Notes: a model not told the origin generated them from the letters alone. A DNA stretch of 64,000 nucleotides from a candidate division CSSED10-310 bacterium (GCA_016931515.1 JAFGEQ010000005.1:186001-250000), one strand, 5' to 3'. Positions 18,935-28,688 are shown, numbered from the stretch's first letter. Numbers and translations: made by a program.

Positions 18935-18961
18935 CGTGCAGATTTTTATCAGGAGGCAGCC

Positions 18962-19660
18962 GTGAAAAAACTACTGATCTGTTTTGATGTTGATGGAACC
19001 CTGATTGATGATACGATTTTCATCTGGCAGACACTGCATGACGCAATCGGAACGGATCCGACCGAAAGAGATCGATGGTCGAAAGCATTTTGGAACAAGG
19101 AAATTTCGTATGCCGAATGGGCGGGGAAAGATATTGCGATGTGGCGCGACAAAGGGGTGACTCGGCAGGAGATACTGCGTCATCTGCGGTTACTGCGCCC
19201 GATGGATGGTGCTTGGGAATGTCTGAAGGAACTTCACAGGGATGGCCATATCCTTGGTGTTATTTCAGGATCTCTGGATATTGCACTGGAGCAGGCTTTT
19301 CCCCGTTGGGAATGGGTGTTTTCGCATGTTTTCCTGAACAGGCTGGTATTTGATGAAAACCAGGTACTGAAAGGTGTGGTCGCCACCCCTTACGATATTG
19401 ATCACAAGGCGGACGGTTTGCGGGAGATGGCACACCGCACCGGTATTTCATTGAATGATACGGTTTTCATCGGCGATCATTTCAATGATGTCGCAGTCGC
19501 TCGGCTTGCGGGCCGTTCGATTGCCTTCAATTGTAAAAGTGACGAGCTTGAGAAAGTATCGGATGTAACCACGACAGGAACGGATCTTCGGGTAATTCTA
19601 CCGGTTATCAGGGAGTTTGCCCTCAACGATCATACAGCGCTGAACTCCGTCATATCGTAA
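18962..19660 (+). CDS. HAD-superfamily phosphatase, SerB-like
   Basis: The GTG start at 18962 has AGGAGG 5 bases upstream. This 232-residue protein has the four HAD motifs: DVDGT (nucleophile Asp, residue 9, and acid/base Asp 11), a Ser in ISGS (near residue 101), a Lys in the DHKADGL region and GDHFNDVAVA (metal-binding acids). The helical cap between motifs I and II is of the phosphoserine-phosphatase (HAD-IB) type. It should hydrolyse a small phosphate ester in the cytoplasm; the substrate is not certain, so no gene symbol is given. Its last ten codons overlap the convergent secreted-protein gene by 31 bp. Confidence 0.85.
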   Translation: MKKLLICFDVDGTLIDDTIFIWQTLHDAIGTDPTERDRWSKAFWNKEISYAEWAGKDIAMWRDKGVTRQEILRHLRLLRPMDGAWECLKELHRDGHILGVISGSLDIALEQAFPRWEWVFSHVFLNRLVFDENQVLKGVVATPYDIDHKADGLREMAHRTGISLNDTVFIGDHFNDVAVARLAGRSIAFNCKSDELEKVSDVTTTGTDLRVILPVIREFALNDHTALNSVIS

Positions 19661-21051
19661 TCACCCACCAGAGTATTGGTTGACGAATCCGTAAAAAGTG
19701 CCCAGAAACGGATGCCCAGTATGGTTCCGGCATCAGGCCACGTAAAAGTGAAGACATCTCTGGAGTTATTATAACCCTGGTAGACATAAAGGTTGGTCCA
19801 GTCGATATCCTGGGTCCAGCCCGGAGCGAAGAAAAACAATCCTGCGACTTCAAGTGCGAGGTAATAGTTCAATATTCGTCCAGGACCTGCGTTGCTGATT
19901 TCTTCAGTCAGGATGAAGGTATCTCCTTCGTGATAAACCAGTTGATTTGTATAGATGTCCACAAAGGGTACATTATAGGGAGTTCCAGTCGGGGCGGGAG
20001 TGTTGGTGGGTGCTCCTGGAGTCGCGGTCCCGTGACATTCGGGCCAGGGTGTGTAGTTGGGGCAGGGAGTTCGTGTCGGCAAAGGCGTGCCTTCCGGGTG
20101 ACTCAACCAATGGCTGATATTCATGAACAGGATATCGTCTTCGGATGTGGGATAATTCCAACTGTCGTGCAAAAAGCAATCAGTATCGCCGGTACCGTCA
20201 TCTGCTGGAGCTGTATCACCAATGGCAGCCACTTTACCGGTACCCAGTACTGACGAGGCAACTGTAACGTCAATCAGTCCATGTGCCGAGTCATTTCGCC
20301 AGGCATGCGCCTTGACATTCGGATTGTTCGACGGATGAAGCAGCAGATGAGTGGCTTCACTGAATTTAATCGCTTCCACTTGCCCGAAAGGACCATGAAA
20401 AAACGGATCATCCGGGTCGTCGACAAAATTTGTGTTTCGGATTTCGTTCCATTTGCAGGCATCGCATTCCGGCGGTGGCGTTGCAGAACCTACGCAGCCT
20501 TCATACGTCTCGAATTCGATCCCGAAATGACCGGCCGTATCCATCTCAGCGAAAATCATACTGGAATCCAGGTTGTTGTTATTCCTGTCCGAGCCGCAGT
20601 GATTGCCGATCAGGAAAAGACTGCCTCCGTCGAACACGAAGTTGATAATGGCATCCATTTCCGCGGTTGTATAGGCGATCTGCGGCTCCGGGATAACAAG
20701 AACATCGAAGAAACTCAAGTCCTGACTGTTGGAACAATCACCATAGGTTATGGGAGCGTTTCGGGGAATCGTTTCTACCCAGTGTCCTGCACGAACCAGC
20801 TCAATACCCCAACTCGAGTAAGCGCCGGTCCAGAATTCCTCATCCGTATCAGCGCCGATATCGCATTGGTCCGGACTGGGATAACGCTCAGGCTGTGACT
20901 GGTTTCCTGCATCGTCGTATGCGTCGATAACCCAGTCCGCATGGGTCCCCGCCATCGGAATACAGCTTGCATCAAACACCCAGCGAGCTGCGCGAGCCTG
21001 AACACAAAACATTATGGTAAAAGCGATTATTATTTTTATCCAGATTCGCAT
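19630..21051 (-). CDS. Secreted GATase-like/DUF4350-like protein with recurring C-terminal domain
   Basis: The ATG at 21051 is 6 bases from GGGAGGG; an in-frame TTG at 21057 abuts that site. A signal peptide ends at QARA. Residues ~24-315 resemble class-I-amidotransferase-like folds used as surface domains: FFDVLVIPEPQIAYTTAEMD and FVFDGGSLFLIGNH are the recognisable strand-turn segments, but no catalytic cysteine is at the nucleophile elbow. Many cysteines (CSNS, HCGSD, CVGS, ECDACKW) suggest disulfides. A short Thr-Pro linker precedes the recurring ~115-residue domain (YHEGDTFILTEEI...FFFAPGW...GDYDMTEF). The final FGW is replaced by FSAV. Function unknown; it is extracytoplasmic. Confidence 0.75.
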   Translation of the reverse strand: MRIWIKIIIAFTIMFCVQARAARWVFDASCIPMAGTHADWVIDAYDDAGNQSQPERYPSPDQCDIGADTDEEFWTGAYSSWGIELVRAGHWVETIPRNAPITYGDCSNSQDLSFFDVLVIPEPQIAYTTAEMDAIINFVFDGGSLFLIGNHCGSDRNNNNLDSSMIFAEMDTAGHFGIEFETYEGCVGSATPPPECDACKWNEIRNTNFVDDPDDPFFHGPFGQVEAIKFSEATHLLLHPSNNPNVKAHAWRNDSAHGLIDVTVASSVLGTGKVAAIGDTAPADDGTGDTDCFLHDSWNYPTSEDDILFMNISHWLSHPEGTPLPTRTPCPNYTPWPECHGTATPGAPTNTPAPTGTPYNVPFVDIYTNQLVYHEGDTFILTEEISNAGPGRILNYYLALEVAGLFFFAPGWTQDIDWTNLYVYQGYNNSRDVFTFTWPDAGTILGIRFWALFTDSSTNTLVGDYDMTEFSAV

Positions 21052-21371
21052 GATCAACCCTCCCGCGACCCATCAATGTTATTCTATCCGGTTTTGATTA
21101 TCGAGTAAAGGTATTCGATTGTTGAAATCCATTGCTTCGGACACCGGCAAGTCCCAGAAAATATACTCCTTTATTCAATGGTCTCGCGGATGTAGATTGA
21201 AATCTTCATTTATTTTCCAGGCGGGGGAGTTGTTTTCATTAATATTTAATTGAAGCTCATCTTGACTTTTAACGGATATTCCGGGTAAAAAGTTTGTGAG
21301 ACCGGCTGTAATGTGAACAGCTTTCACCATTTGAAATAAATGGGTTACAATTAATACGCAGGGGGAATAGA
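21052..21371. other. Divergent intergenic region
   Basis: These 320 bases lie between two divergently read secreted-protein genes. They hold the GGGAGGG ribosome site of the left gene and, near 21323-21351, a possible promoter of the right gene. No coding frame, RNA or strong hairpin was seen. Confidence 0.5.
21323..21351 (+). promoter_or_regulatory. Putative promoter of the OB-fold secreted protein
   Basis: TTCACC at 21323-21328 and TACAAT at 21346-21351 are separated by 17 bases, about 20 bases before the start codon. Confidence 0.35.
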
Positions 21372-22463
21372 ATGAAGTTTGTATCAAAAATAATGGTTGT
21401 ACTGATTATAGGAACCTGGTTCGCGGGTGTTGTCCAGGCTGATGATCCGCCGACGGTCACGGCTTACCAGATTCAGCGCTACGAAGGTGTCAACGAGGGT
21501 GACAGGGTTCGTTTCATCGGCATCTGCACAGTGGAGACACCTCGCTATGGTTATGCCATAACGGTTGGATGCGATCCGGGCGGTGGCGAATGGGCGGCGA
21601 TCGATATCTACGATGGGGCTGAGCAAAGGCTTGTCGCGGAACGCAGCCAGATCGTTGAAGCGGTTGGAGTTATCCAGGAATATTACAACAAAACGGAACT
21701 ATACTGTAACGACGAACAGGAATTCCCGCCTTTTGCCCATGCGGAATATGGCTCGCTGCCGGCTCCGATTGAAACCAATACTGGGACGATGTCGCATGAA
21801 GAAGCGCTGGAAAGCTGCATTATCATCCTGCGAAACGTGACAGTCATGTCCAATCCCGATACTCACGGTAACATTGCCATCGATGACGGATCCGGTGAAG
21901 GAACACTGCTTCTCAGATTGATCGACCCGATCCCGGCTATCGGGTACACATATGACTGCCTGATCGGACATGATGATTATCACTTTGAAGAATACAAAAT
22001 TCGCCCGCGTGACGAGAATGATTGGTACTGTCAGGGAACCACACCCACTCCGACTCCGACGGGTGGAACCCCAACCCCTACACCCACCGGCGGATGCGCT
22101 CCGGTACTGTTTCTTGAATTCCAGCAGCACCAGCAGGGTGAGTGTTTTACCGGTGGACGTATCTTCCATCCGACATGGACTATGACCAATAATTGCGGGG
22201 ATACAAAGAGCGTCGATCTTTATATTGCCCTGCAGGTTATCGACATGTTCTTCTTCTACCCGTCCTTTACCAGCGATCTCCAAAGTATATCTGTCACTAT
22301 TCCGGACGGGGAAGTGATTTTCGAGAATATTCTTCCCGAATTCCAGTGGCCGGATGGTGTCGGCAGCCTGATGGAAGGTCTGGCATTCTGGGGTGTGATG
22401 ACAGCTCCCGAAACGTTTGATCTGGTCGGCGAAGTTGAGATGCTGGATTTTTGCTACAACTAG
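21372..22463 (+). CDS. Secreted protein with OB-fold-like domain and recurring C-terminal domain
   Basis: This 363-residue protein has a signal peptide ending at VVQA and a GGGGGA ribosome site. Residues ~26-215 look like a pair of small beta-barrels of the OB type found in secreted nuclease-associated proteins (GDRVRFIGICTVETPRYGYA, later SCIIILRNVTVMSNPDTHG), without visible catalytic residues. A Thr-Pro-Gly linker (two TPTPTPTGG units) leads to the recurring domain (FFFYPSF, ILPEFQWP, LVGEVEMLDF). The domain here starts with extra residues containing cysteines. An intrinsic terminator follows 38 bp downstream, so the gene is monocistronic. Role unknown; probably surface-exposed. Confidence 0.72.
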   Translation: MKFVSKIMVVLIIGTWFAGVVQADDPPTVTAYQIQRYEGVNEGDRVRFIGICTVETPRYGYAITVGCDPGGGEWAAIDIYDGAEQRLVAERSQIVEAVGVIQEYYNKTELYCNDEQEFPPFAHAEYGSLPAPIETNTGTMSHEEALESCIIILRNVTVMSNPDTHGNIAIDDGSGEGTLLLRLIDPIPAIGYTYDCLIGHDDYHFEEYKIRPRDENDWYCQGTTPTPTPTGGTPTPTPTGGCAPVLFLEFQQHQQGECFTGGRIFHPTWTMTNNCGDTKSVDLYIALQVIDMFFFYPSFTSDLQSISVTIPDGEVIFENILPEFQWPDGVGSLMEGLAFWGVMTAPETFDLVGEVEMLDFCYN

Positions 22464-22500
22464 ATCAATCTCCTGAATGTTTGGTTTTGATCAGATTAGT

Positions 22501-22527
22501 GCCCCGCCGATTCGACGGGGCATTTTT
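22501..22527 (+). terminator. Rho-independent terminator
   Basis: GCCCCG (22501-22506) pairs with CGGGGC (22516-22521), with partial pairing inside the loop, followed by ATTTTT. It lies after the OB-fold secreted-protein gene. Confidence 0.85.
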
Positions 22528-22603
22528 ATGAACAGATTCTAACAATAGTCCAACAACTGTTTCATGGACTGCGGATAGAACTCACATCCGGGTAAGTGAG
22601 TAG

Positions 22604-22631
22604 TTGACTCAACCGTTTGATAGAGTATATT
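22604..22631 (+). promoter_or_regulatory. Putative promoter of the TonB-dependent receptor
   Basis: TTGACT at 22604-22609 and TATATT at 22626-22631 are spaced 16 bases apart, about 50 bases before the ATG at 22682. This argues against translation starting further upstream. Confidence 0.5.
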
Positions 22632-22681
22632 TATTTAAGGTTTCAACATCGGTAATGAAGAATTCAAGTAGGAGGTTAATA

Positions 22682-25627
22682 ATGGGTTCAACAAAACACG
22701 GATGGCGTTGGATGATATGCCTGATCATGTTGGTATCCCTGGTAGCAGGGATGTCCGGTGTACAGGCATCGCAAACAAAGGGAAGCATCCAGGGCGTGAT
22801 ACGTGACCAGGCCGGGAATCCGGTCGCCGCTGCAGAAATTACGCTCCTGAATCTCGAGACCGGATACTATCAGACGATCACATCACGCGATGATGGTGGA
22901 TACCGGGCACGCTTGCTTCCCTTGGGTCTGTACCAAATAACGGTGGTGAAGGAAGGACTCGCCATTTACCAGCAGGATGGGATCGAGTTAACAATCGGTG
23001 ATATTGTAACACTGGATATTTCTTTGAAGCCGATTACATTCGAAGAGAAGATCGTTGTAACAGCGAATGCACCGATCGTTGAAACCGATAATGTGAACAG
23101 GGGGTCCACAGTCAATCAGAAGGCGATTGAAACGTTACCTCTGAATGGACGGAATTTTGAAAATCACATGCTGCTGACCCCGGGCACTGTGTACGACGAT
23201 TATCATGTTCAGGTCGCCGGACAACGCGGCAACGCAAACAATCTGATGATGGATGGAGCGGATAACAATTCCGCATTCTTCGGAGAACAGCGCGGCGGCA
23301 CTCGCCCACCGTTTACTTTTTCTCAGGAAGCCGTCAAAGAATTCGAAGTGCTGAACAATGCATATTCACCGGAATTTGGAAAAGCAACGGGCGGTATCAT
23401 CAATGCGGTTACGAAGTCCGGAACCAACACGTTTTTCGGCAGCACCTTTTATTATTTTCAGAATGAGGACTTTGCTGAAAAAAACGCTCTGGGTAATAAA
23501 TTCGATGAGTTCGAGCGAAGCCAGTACGGTGCAACTCTGGGTGGTCCGATTCTCCGTGATAAACTCTTTTTCTTTATCGCTTATGACGGACAGCTGAAGG
23601 ATCGTCCGATATTTGTCACATTTGATGACTACTTCACCCGCGAAGGCGATCAGAACGGCGACAGCTTTTATGGCGATAATCCTGAGGCCGCCGAAGCTTA
23701 TGATTTTGAAAGATGGAATTACGACTATATCCAGACCCAGGACGCCAATGTCATCCTCACGAAACTGGATTGGATCGTGAACTCCAACCACCAGGTAACA
23801 ATTCGTTATAACTACTCGCGTTTCATTTCCGAGAATGGAACCGTTACATCCGGTATAGAACAATACAACGGTTATGAGCGGACCTACTCGAGCAGCCTGG
23901 TTGCTTCTCTGACATCACTCCTGAGTGATAAAATGTACAATGAAGTCAAAGTTCAGTATGCCCAGGAAAAGCGTCCCCGGGAACCGAACGACACCACATA
24001 TCCTTATACCCTGATTCGCGGTTCTCACTATCTGGCGTTCGGTCAGCGGACATATCTTCCATCAATCGTTGATGAGAAAAGACTGCAATTCGCTGATAAC
24101 TTCACATGGATGACAGACAATCATGAAGTAAAAGCAGGCTTCGATATCAACAGACTGGATATTGATAACACTTTTCTCCGGTATGGAGGCGGTCAGTATG
24201 AGTTCGAGGGTGTGTATGACTTCCCGAATTCACCCTCAACCTATATACAGGCTTGGGATCGTACCGGGAATGATGGACTTGTTCCGATGGATACCACGGA
24301 CTATGCACTCTTTCTGCAGGATAACTGGCAACCGTTTGATAGCTTGACCATCAATTACGGCGTTCGTTACGAGTATCAGAAGATCCCCGATCCGGATATG
24401 GCCAATCCGGATGCCAACATTCTTCCCTGGTGGTCGGACGATGATGCCGATCGATACAATCCAACGAAGATTATGCCTGATGATACGAACAATTGGGCGC
24501 CGAGAATCGGTATCGCGTGGAGTCCTTTTGAGAATAAGAAAACCGTTGTTAGAGCGGGTTACGGCCGATTTTTCGACCGGTTATCGAGTATTTTGATCGC
24601 ACAGGCTCTGTCAAACAACGGGTATCGTATCGTGACGATGTCGATTGGCCCGACACATCCCAATTTCCCTGAATACCCCAACCGTATCCCGACCATCCCG
24701 GAGGGAAGCGCGTTAACTCCGGATATCTATTGTTTTGCACCGGATTTCGAGTTACCGCAAACGGATCGTTTCAGTGCCGGTATAGAGCGCGAAATCATGA
24801 AAGACCTCTCGGTTGAGATCGAAGGAATTTATTCCAAAACGACTCACCTGGAACGGAAATTCGACATCAATCTCAAAATGCCCGAATATGATGAAGATTT
24901 GGGACGATTCATGTTCAGTCGAGTCAGGCGCAACCTGGAATTCGGGAAAATAGTGCAGTTTACGGACGATGCAGAATCTGAGTATTACGCAGTCAATGTC
25001 AAGGTCAATAAGCGTTTCAGCGACAGTTACCAGTTTATGGCTTCGTATACCTGGTCTCAGAATTGGGATCATATCTCCACCTCGAACAGTACGGAATTGA
25101 CCGGCTATGATTTCCCCGAGAACGTCTACGATCTGGATGCAGAATGGGCATACAGCGACTATGATATCCGGCACAAATTCGTTCTCAGCGGTCTGTACGA
25201 ACTGGATGATCTCCTGAATCTGCCGGATTGGTACAGCCTGAGTATCAGCGGTATTGTGCTTTACCAGAGCGGCAAACCCTGGAAACCGATCTTGAGCGGT
25301 GACAAAAACAGGGATGGATATACGTCAAACGACAGCCCGAGATACTATGATGAAGAAAAAGAAAAGTGGATCAAGCTGGGTCGAAACTCCGAACGGCATC
25401 CCGCATATAAAAATGTTGATCTGCGAATCAGCAACACGTTCAGGATCAGTAATATCGAACTGGAGGTGATTGCGGAGGCTTTCAATGTATTCAATTGGGA
25501 TAACTGGACGGTTAACTTCAGCAACATGGAATACAGCGAGAGTAATCCTCCGGGATTGTATTATGGAGAAGCCAATTATCCCGGTGTTCCGCGGCAGTAT
25601 CAGATAGGTGCCCGTATTAAATTCTGA
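22682..25627 (+). CDS. TonB-dependent outer-membrane receptor, Oar-like, with N-terminal CarboxypepD_reg domain
   Basis: The ATG at 22682 has AGGAGG 6 bases upstream, giving 981 residues; an open extension to 22604 covers the promoter and is rejected. A signal peptide ends at VQA. Residues ~33-115 form a carboxypeptidase-regulatory-like beta-sandwich (GSIQGVIRDQAGNPVAAAEI). A plug follows with LPLNGRNFENHMLLTPG, MMDGADNNSAFFG and ATGGIINAVTKSGTN, as in Oar-type receptors. The C-terminal ~700 residues are the 22-strand barrel, ending in the aromatic residue of ARIKF. Oar relatives take up or export large substrates; the ligand here is unknown. It is flanked by a promoter and a terminator, so it is a single transcription unit. 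Energy could come from the ExbBD-TonB set at 40495-42704. Confidence 0.92.
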   Translation: MGSTKHGWRWMICLIMLVSLVAGMSGVQASQTKGSIQGVIRDQAGNPVAAAEITLLNLETGYYQTITSRDDGGYRARLLPLGLYQITVVKEGLAIYQQDGIELTIGDIVTLDISLKPITFEEKIVVTANAPIVETDNVNRGSTVNQKAIETLPLNGRNFENHMLLTPGTVYDDYHVQVAGQRGNANNLMMDGADNNSAFFGEQRGGTRPPFTFSQEAVKEFEVLNNAYSPEFGKATGGIINAVTKSGTNTFFGSTFYYFQNEDFAEKNALGNKFDEFERSQYGATLGGPILRDKLFFFIAYDGQLKDRPIFVTFDDYFTREGDQNGDSFYGDNPEAAEAYDFERWNYDYIQTQDANVILTKLDWIVNSNHQVTIRYNYSRFISENGTVTSGIEQYNGYERTYSSSLVASLTSLLSDKMYNEVKVQYAQEKRPREPNDTTYPYTLIRGSHYLAFGQRTYLPSIVDEKRLQFADNFTWMTDNHEVKAGFDINRLDIDNTFLRYGGGQYEFEGVYDFPNSPSTYIQAWDRTGNDGLVPMDTTDYALFLQDNWQPFDSLTINYGVRYEYQKIPDPDMANPDANILPWWSDDDADRYNPTKIMPDDTNNWAPRIGIAWSPFENKKTVVRAGYGRFFDRLSSILIAQALSNNGYRIVTMSIGPTHPNFPEYPNRIPTIPEGSALTPDIYCFAPDFELPQTDRFSAGIEREIMKDLSVEIEGIYSKTTHLERKFDINLKMPEYDEDLGRFMFSRVRRNLEFGKIVQFTDDAESEYYAVNVKVNKRFSDSYQFMASYTWSQNWDHISTSNSTELTGYDFPENVYDLDAEWAYSDYDIRHKFVLSGLYELDDLLNLPDWYSLSISGIVLYQSGKPWKPILSGDKNRDGYTSNDSPRYYDEEKEKWIKLGRNSERHPAYKNVDLRISNTFRISNIELEVIAEAFNVFNWDNWTVNFSNMEYSESNPPGLYYGEANYPGVPRQYQIGARIKF

Positions 25628-25650
25628 TCCCTGATTTTGCAAATGGTCGG

Positions 25651-25680
25651 ACCGGCTGCGCAAGTGCTCAGCCGGTTTTT
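25651..25680 (+). terminator. Rho-independent terminator of the TonB-dependent receptor gene
   Basis: ACCGGCTG (25651-25658) pairs with CAGCCGGT (25669-25676), and a T-run overlaps its end. Confidence 0.85.
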
Positions 25681-25789
25681 CGTTACCCGGTTCTGTCAGT
25701 AGCAGATTTTCTGCTGCGTATTCGGAACGAGCATCAATCGGAGCGGTACAGAGTGATCGGGTTATCGCTCATATTTCCAGGAGTTTCGT

Positions 25790-26473
25790 ATGGATATTTC
25801 GAGGAGTTCGGGGAGATGGGCGGTTGTTGTGGCGTCGGGAGGTTTGGATTCTTGTGTTGCGGCCACCCTGGCTGCAAGGGAATACAGGCTGGCCATGCTT
25901 CACGCCCGGTATGGACAGCGCACTTCCGAGCGAGAGCTTCGTGCGTTTCACGATATTTCGAGCGATTTGAAAGCGGACAGGCGGCTGGTGATCCACCTGG
26001 ACTACTTCAGTTCCATTGGCGGCTCGTCCCTGACCGATGACCGCATGACTATCCCCGTTGATGGTGTTAAGGAAAATATCATTCCCCTGACTTATGTACC
26101 CTTTCGTAATGCTAATTTGTTCGCTGCTGCAACCGCATGGGCGGAAGTGATCGGTGCGGAAAAAATTTACGTTGGGATTAACCAGATTGACAGCAGTGGG
26201 TATCCGGATTGCACACAGGAATTTTTGGACGCGTTTAACCGGCTGGTGAGATGTGGCACCCGACCGGATACACAGGTACAGATAGTCGCTCCGTTGATCA
26301 GTTTATCGAAACAGGGAATCGTGAGACTGGGTCTTGATATCGGAGCGCCGATGGATAAAAGCTGGTCCTGTTATCAACGCAGCGATCGGGCCTGCGGGAT
26401 CTGCGATTCCTGCCGCCTGAGACTGGATGGCTTCAGGGCGAACAACGCGATTGATCCAATCCCGTATGCGTGA
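25790..26473 (+). CDS. queC: 7-cyano-7-deazaguanine synthase
   Basis: This 227-residue protein starts at an ATG with AGGAG 6 bases before it. The PP-loop SGGLDS lies at about residues 16-21. NANLFAAATAWAEVIGAEKI and GINQIDSSGYPDC are family blocks. The C-terminal Cys cluster CYQ...CGICDSC provides the zinc ligands. QueC converts 7-carboxy-7-deazaguanine to preQ0 with ATP and ammonia, in queuosine (or 7-deazaguanine DNA) synthesis. queD, queE and queF are not nearby, so the pathway must be scattered. No DNA-modification (dpd) genes are seen here, which favours the tRNA role. Confidence 0.93.
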   Translation: MDISRSSGRWAVVVASGGLDSCVAATLAAREYRLAMLHARYGQRTSERELRAFHDISSDLKADRRLVIHLDYFSSIGGSSLTDDRMTIPVDGVKENIIPLTYVPFRNANLFAAATAWAEVIGAEKIYVGINQIDSSGYPDCTQEFLDAFNRLVRCGTRPDTQVQIVAPLISLSKQGIVRLGLDIGAPMDKSWSCYQRSDRACGICDSCRLRLDGFRANNAIDPIPYA

Positions 26474-26541
26474 CTGCGAACCGGAATGATGTTACGATAG
26501 CGACGTGAGACAAGATTGACTAGCGGGAGGATAATCCGATC

Positions 26542-27684
26542 ATGATGAAATCCCAACATGTCCGCATCCTGTTCGTACTGTTTCTAATGCTGCTGTTTCG
26601 AACGATTAATACCGGGGCATATTACTCATATGGCGCGAGAGCCACCGGAATGGGGGGAGCCTTCACCGGAATGGGCGGTGACGCATCGATTTTTTACTGG
26701 AATCCCGGTGGACTGGCATTGCTTCCAGGATGGGTTATTGAAATGCAGTATGGGAAGGATGCCATTTTTGCAGACGGCAGCCGATCGACGATGGAATCGA
26801 TGAAAGGCTGGCACGATCAGGGCGACCCCGCTATCGAATCTCTTAACAGAGGGATGACAAAACTGGCGGAAAAGGATTGGCTGCTCAGGGGAGGCGCGAC
26901 GATTTCCTTTATTGTCGCCAATCCCCGGCTCGCCATGTTTTTCAATCAGAATCAGATCTACTATGTGCAACATGATGATACGGGAACTGACTTGGAGACA
27001 GATCCAACGGGGCGGGATGAGAATGGAGACTGGCGGTATGCGTTGACTGGGATTCAGATCAGGGAATATGGAGTGACGATCCCTCTGCTGGGTGGCAGTG
27101 AATCCTTTACTCTCAGTGTCAGCGGAAAATATATCGATGCGATAGTGTATCGCTCAACACCGGATTTCCAGACGATCTCCTCAGCCGATCCCGACAACCT
27201 GTTCGATCGGCTCGAGGCTGGTGATAGCGTCAATGTCTCTGAGTGGGGGCTGGATGCCGGTATGATCATCCTGTTCGGAACGAACCGGCTCGGTTTCAGC
27301 GCTCGAAATCTCAGAAAATATGATATCGATATCGATGACACGACCCGTATCCGCATCAAACCCGAATATCGTGCCGGATATTCCTATCAGCCGACAGAAC
27401 GCTTCCGGTTCAGTCTCGATTATAGCCTGGGAAAAGAATTCGATCTGCTTGGCAATTCACTGGACGGGTCAGAACTTACAACCGGTTTCGAGGGTGTTTT
27501 CGGAGAAAAGAAGTGGTTGATTCTCCGGGGCGGTGTCAGCATGCCACTCGCCGGCGATGCGCCAATGCTCGTTTCTCTGGGGTCCGGTCTGGCCTTCGAT
27601 TCAGGTGTGCTGGATGTCGGGTATGCATTTGACATGGATCGGGACTCATCCAAGCTATGGCTCGGGCTCCGGTTTGTTTTTTAA
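26542..27684 (+). CDS. Outer-membrane beta-barrel protein, FadL/PorV-like
   Basis: This 380-residue protein has a GGGAGGA site and a signal peptide (about 1-26). Straight after it comes YYSYGARATGMGGAFTGMGG...IFYWNPGGLA, the N-terminal signature of the PorV/UPF0164/FadL-type barrel family. The rest alternates short amphipathic strands, ending in RFVF with a C-terminal Phe as expected for BAM-assembled barrels. The family includes transporters of hydrophobic compounds and PorV-like secretion partners. Either role is open here; the many domain-tagged secreted proteins in the window make a PorV-like role worth testing. Its last ten codons overlap the convergent TPR gene by 30 bp. Confidence 0.8.
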   Translation: MMKSQHVRILFVLFLMLLFRTINTGAYYSYGARATGMGGAFTGMGGDASIFYWNPGGLALLPGWVIEMQYGKDAIFADGSRSTMESMKGWHDQGDPAIESLNRGMTKLAEKDWLLRGGATISFIVANPRLAMFFNQNQIYYVQHDDTGTDLETDPTGRDENGDWRYALTGIQIREYGVTIPLLGGSESFTLSVSGKYIDAIVYRSTPDFQTISSADPDNLFDRLEAGDSVNVSEWGLDAGMIILFGTNRLGFSARNLRKYDIDIDDTTRIRIKPEYRAGYSYQPTERFRFSLDYSLGKEFDLLGNSLDGSELTTGFEGVFGEKKWLILRGGVSMPLAGDAPMLVSLGSGLAFDSGVLDVGYAFDMDRDSSKLWLGLRFVF

Positions 27685-28674
27685 TGGACGGATCCCCTGA
27701 CGTTTAAGGTCCTGAAGAAGGCGTCGCAATCGTTTATCCCTGGGATTGGATAGAAGCAGACGCATGCACAGATCCAATGCCTCCTGCAACCGGTTTGCGG
27801 CGATCAACGCTTCTATCAAAATGATTTGAAATGGGAGATCCTGTCGATAACGACTCATCGGTTCGAGGATCGCCCACGCCCCGGTGACATCACCAGTGCG
27901 AACCAGGCATTGCGCAAGATTCAAACGGGCGTTCTCGTTTCGATTCTGAAGCTTTATAACAGTTTCCAGAAAAGGCACTGCTTCCGAATACCGGCCAATA
28001 TCCATCAGATATCTTGCGAGCTGGTCATGCAGACTCGCTTCCTTCCGATAATGCTCCATCGATGCCAGTAGTTTAAGCTGTTTGATGGCATGATGTCGAT
28101 CCAAGCCCTCAAAACGGTTTAGGAGTCCCCGGATATCGGGTGTGTCGGAGACCGATTGGATACGACTTTCCCGGATTTTTTTCGCTTCTTCGATCCTGCT
28201 ATCCATCGTCAACGCATACTGAAGTCGTTCCATCAGAATATCGTGACCGGTATGTTTTTCGAGGCCCTGCCTGAGGATATCAATCGCCCGGTCGTATTGA
28301 AGCCGGGTGATGTAAATGGAAGCGAGGCGAAGATATACGTGGTGTGATGTTGATCCAGCAACAATCGCTTCCAAAAAAAATGTTTCCGCTTGATCGAGAT
28401 TGGATCTTTTTACCATCAATTCACCGTAAGTCTGCAGTGCAAGTCGATTCGTTGGATCGCCTTCCAGCGCCTTCCGGGCGGCGATTTCGGCAGCGTCATA
28501 CTGCTGTAGACAGAAGTGGTAGTGGGATACGAGCGCCCAGAGCCGGGAGAGTTGCAGGGACGGATCTGCAGACTCCAGCAGGTTGAGTGCATCCTGAGTT
28601 CTGCCATCGGAATGCAGGTGTCTGGCCTGTTCGAGCAATTCGCGAAGTTCTTGAGGGATAGGTGTAAAAACCAT
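27655..28674 (-). CDS. Tetratricopeptide-repeat protein
   Basis: This 339-residue protein is without a signal peptide or membrane helix. It consists of about eight degenerate TPR units (for example QYDAAEIAARKALEGDPTNR, LDQAETFFLEAIVAGSTS, GRYSEAVPFLETVIKLQNRN, RLQEALDLCMRLLLSNPRDK), with a basic-Pro tail. It is probably a cytoplasmic scaffold for protein contacts. The ribosome site is weak and the gene lies 14 bp after a small membrane-protein gene, so the two may be co-translated. No specific partner can be named. Confidence 0.85.
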   Translation of the reverse strand: MVFTPIPQELRELLEQARHLHSDGRTQDALNLLESADPSLQLSRLWALVSHYHFCLQQYDAAEIAARKALEGDPTNRLALQTYGELMVKRSNLDQAETFFLEAIVAGSTSHHVYLRLASIYITRLQYDRAIDILRQGLEKHTGHDILMERLQYALTMDSRIEEAKKIRESRIQSVSDTPDIRGLLNRFEGLDRHHAIKQLKLLASMEHYRKEASLHDQLARYLMDIGRYSEAVPFLETVIKLQNRNENARLNLAQCLVRTGDVTGAWAILEPMSRYRQDLPFQIILIEALIAANRLQEALDLCMRLLLSNPRDKRLRRLLQDLKRQGIRPLKNKPEPEP

Positions 28675-28688
28675 CAGGGATCCGATAT

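Noticed and set aside
22604-22681. N-terminal extension of the TonB-dependent receptor
   Set aside because: It contains a good promoter, and AGGAGG with a standard spacing precedes the ATG at 22682 that opens a normal signal peptide.
25790-26473. 7-deazaguanine DNA-modification island
   Set aside because: QueC stands alone; no dpd-type transferase or restriction gene is nearby.
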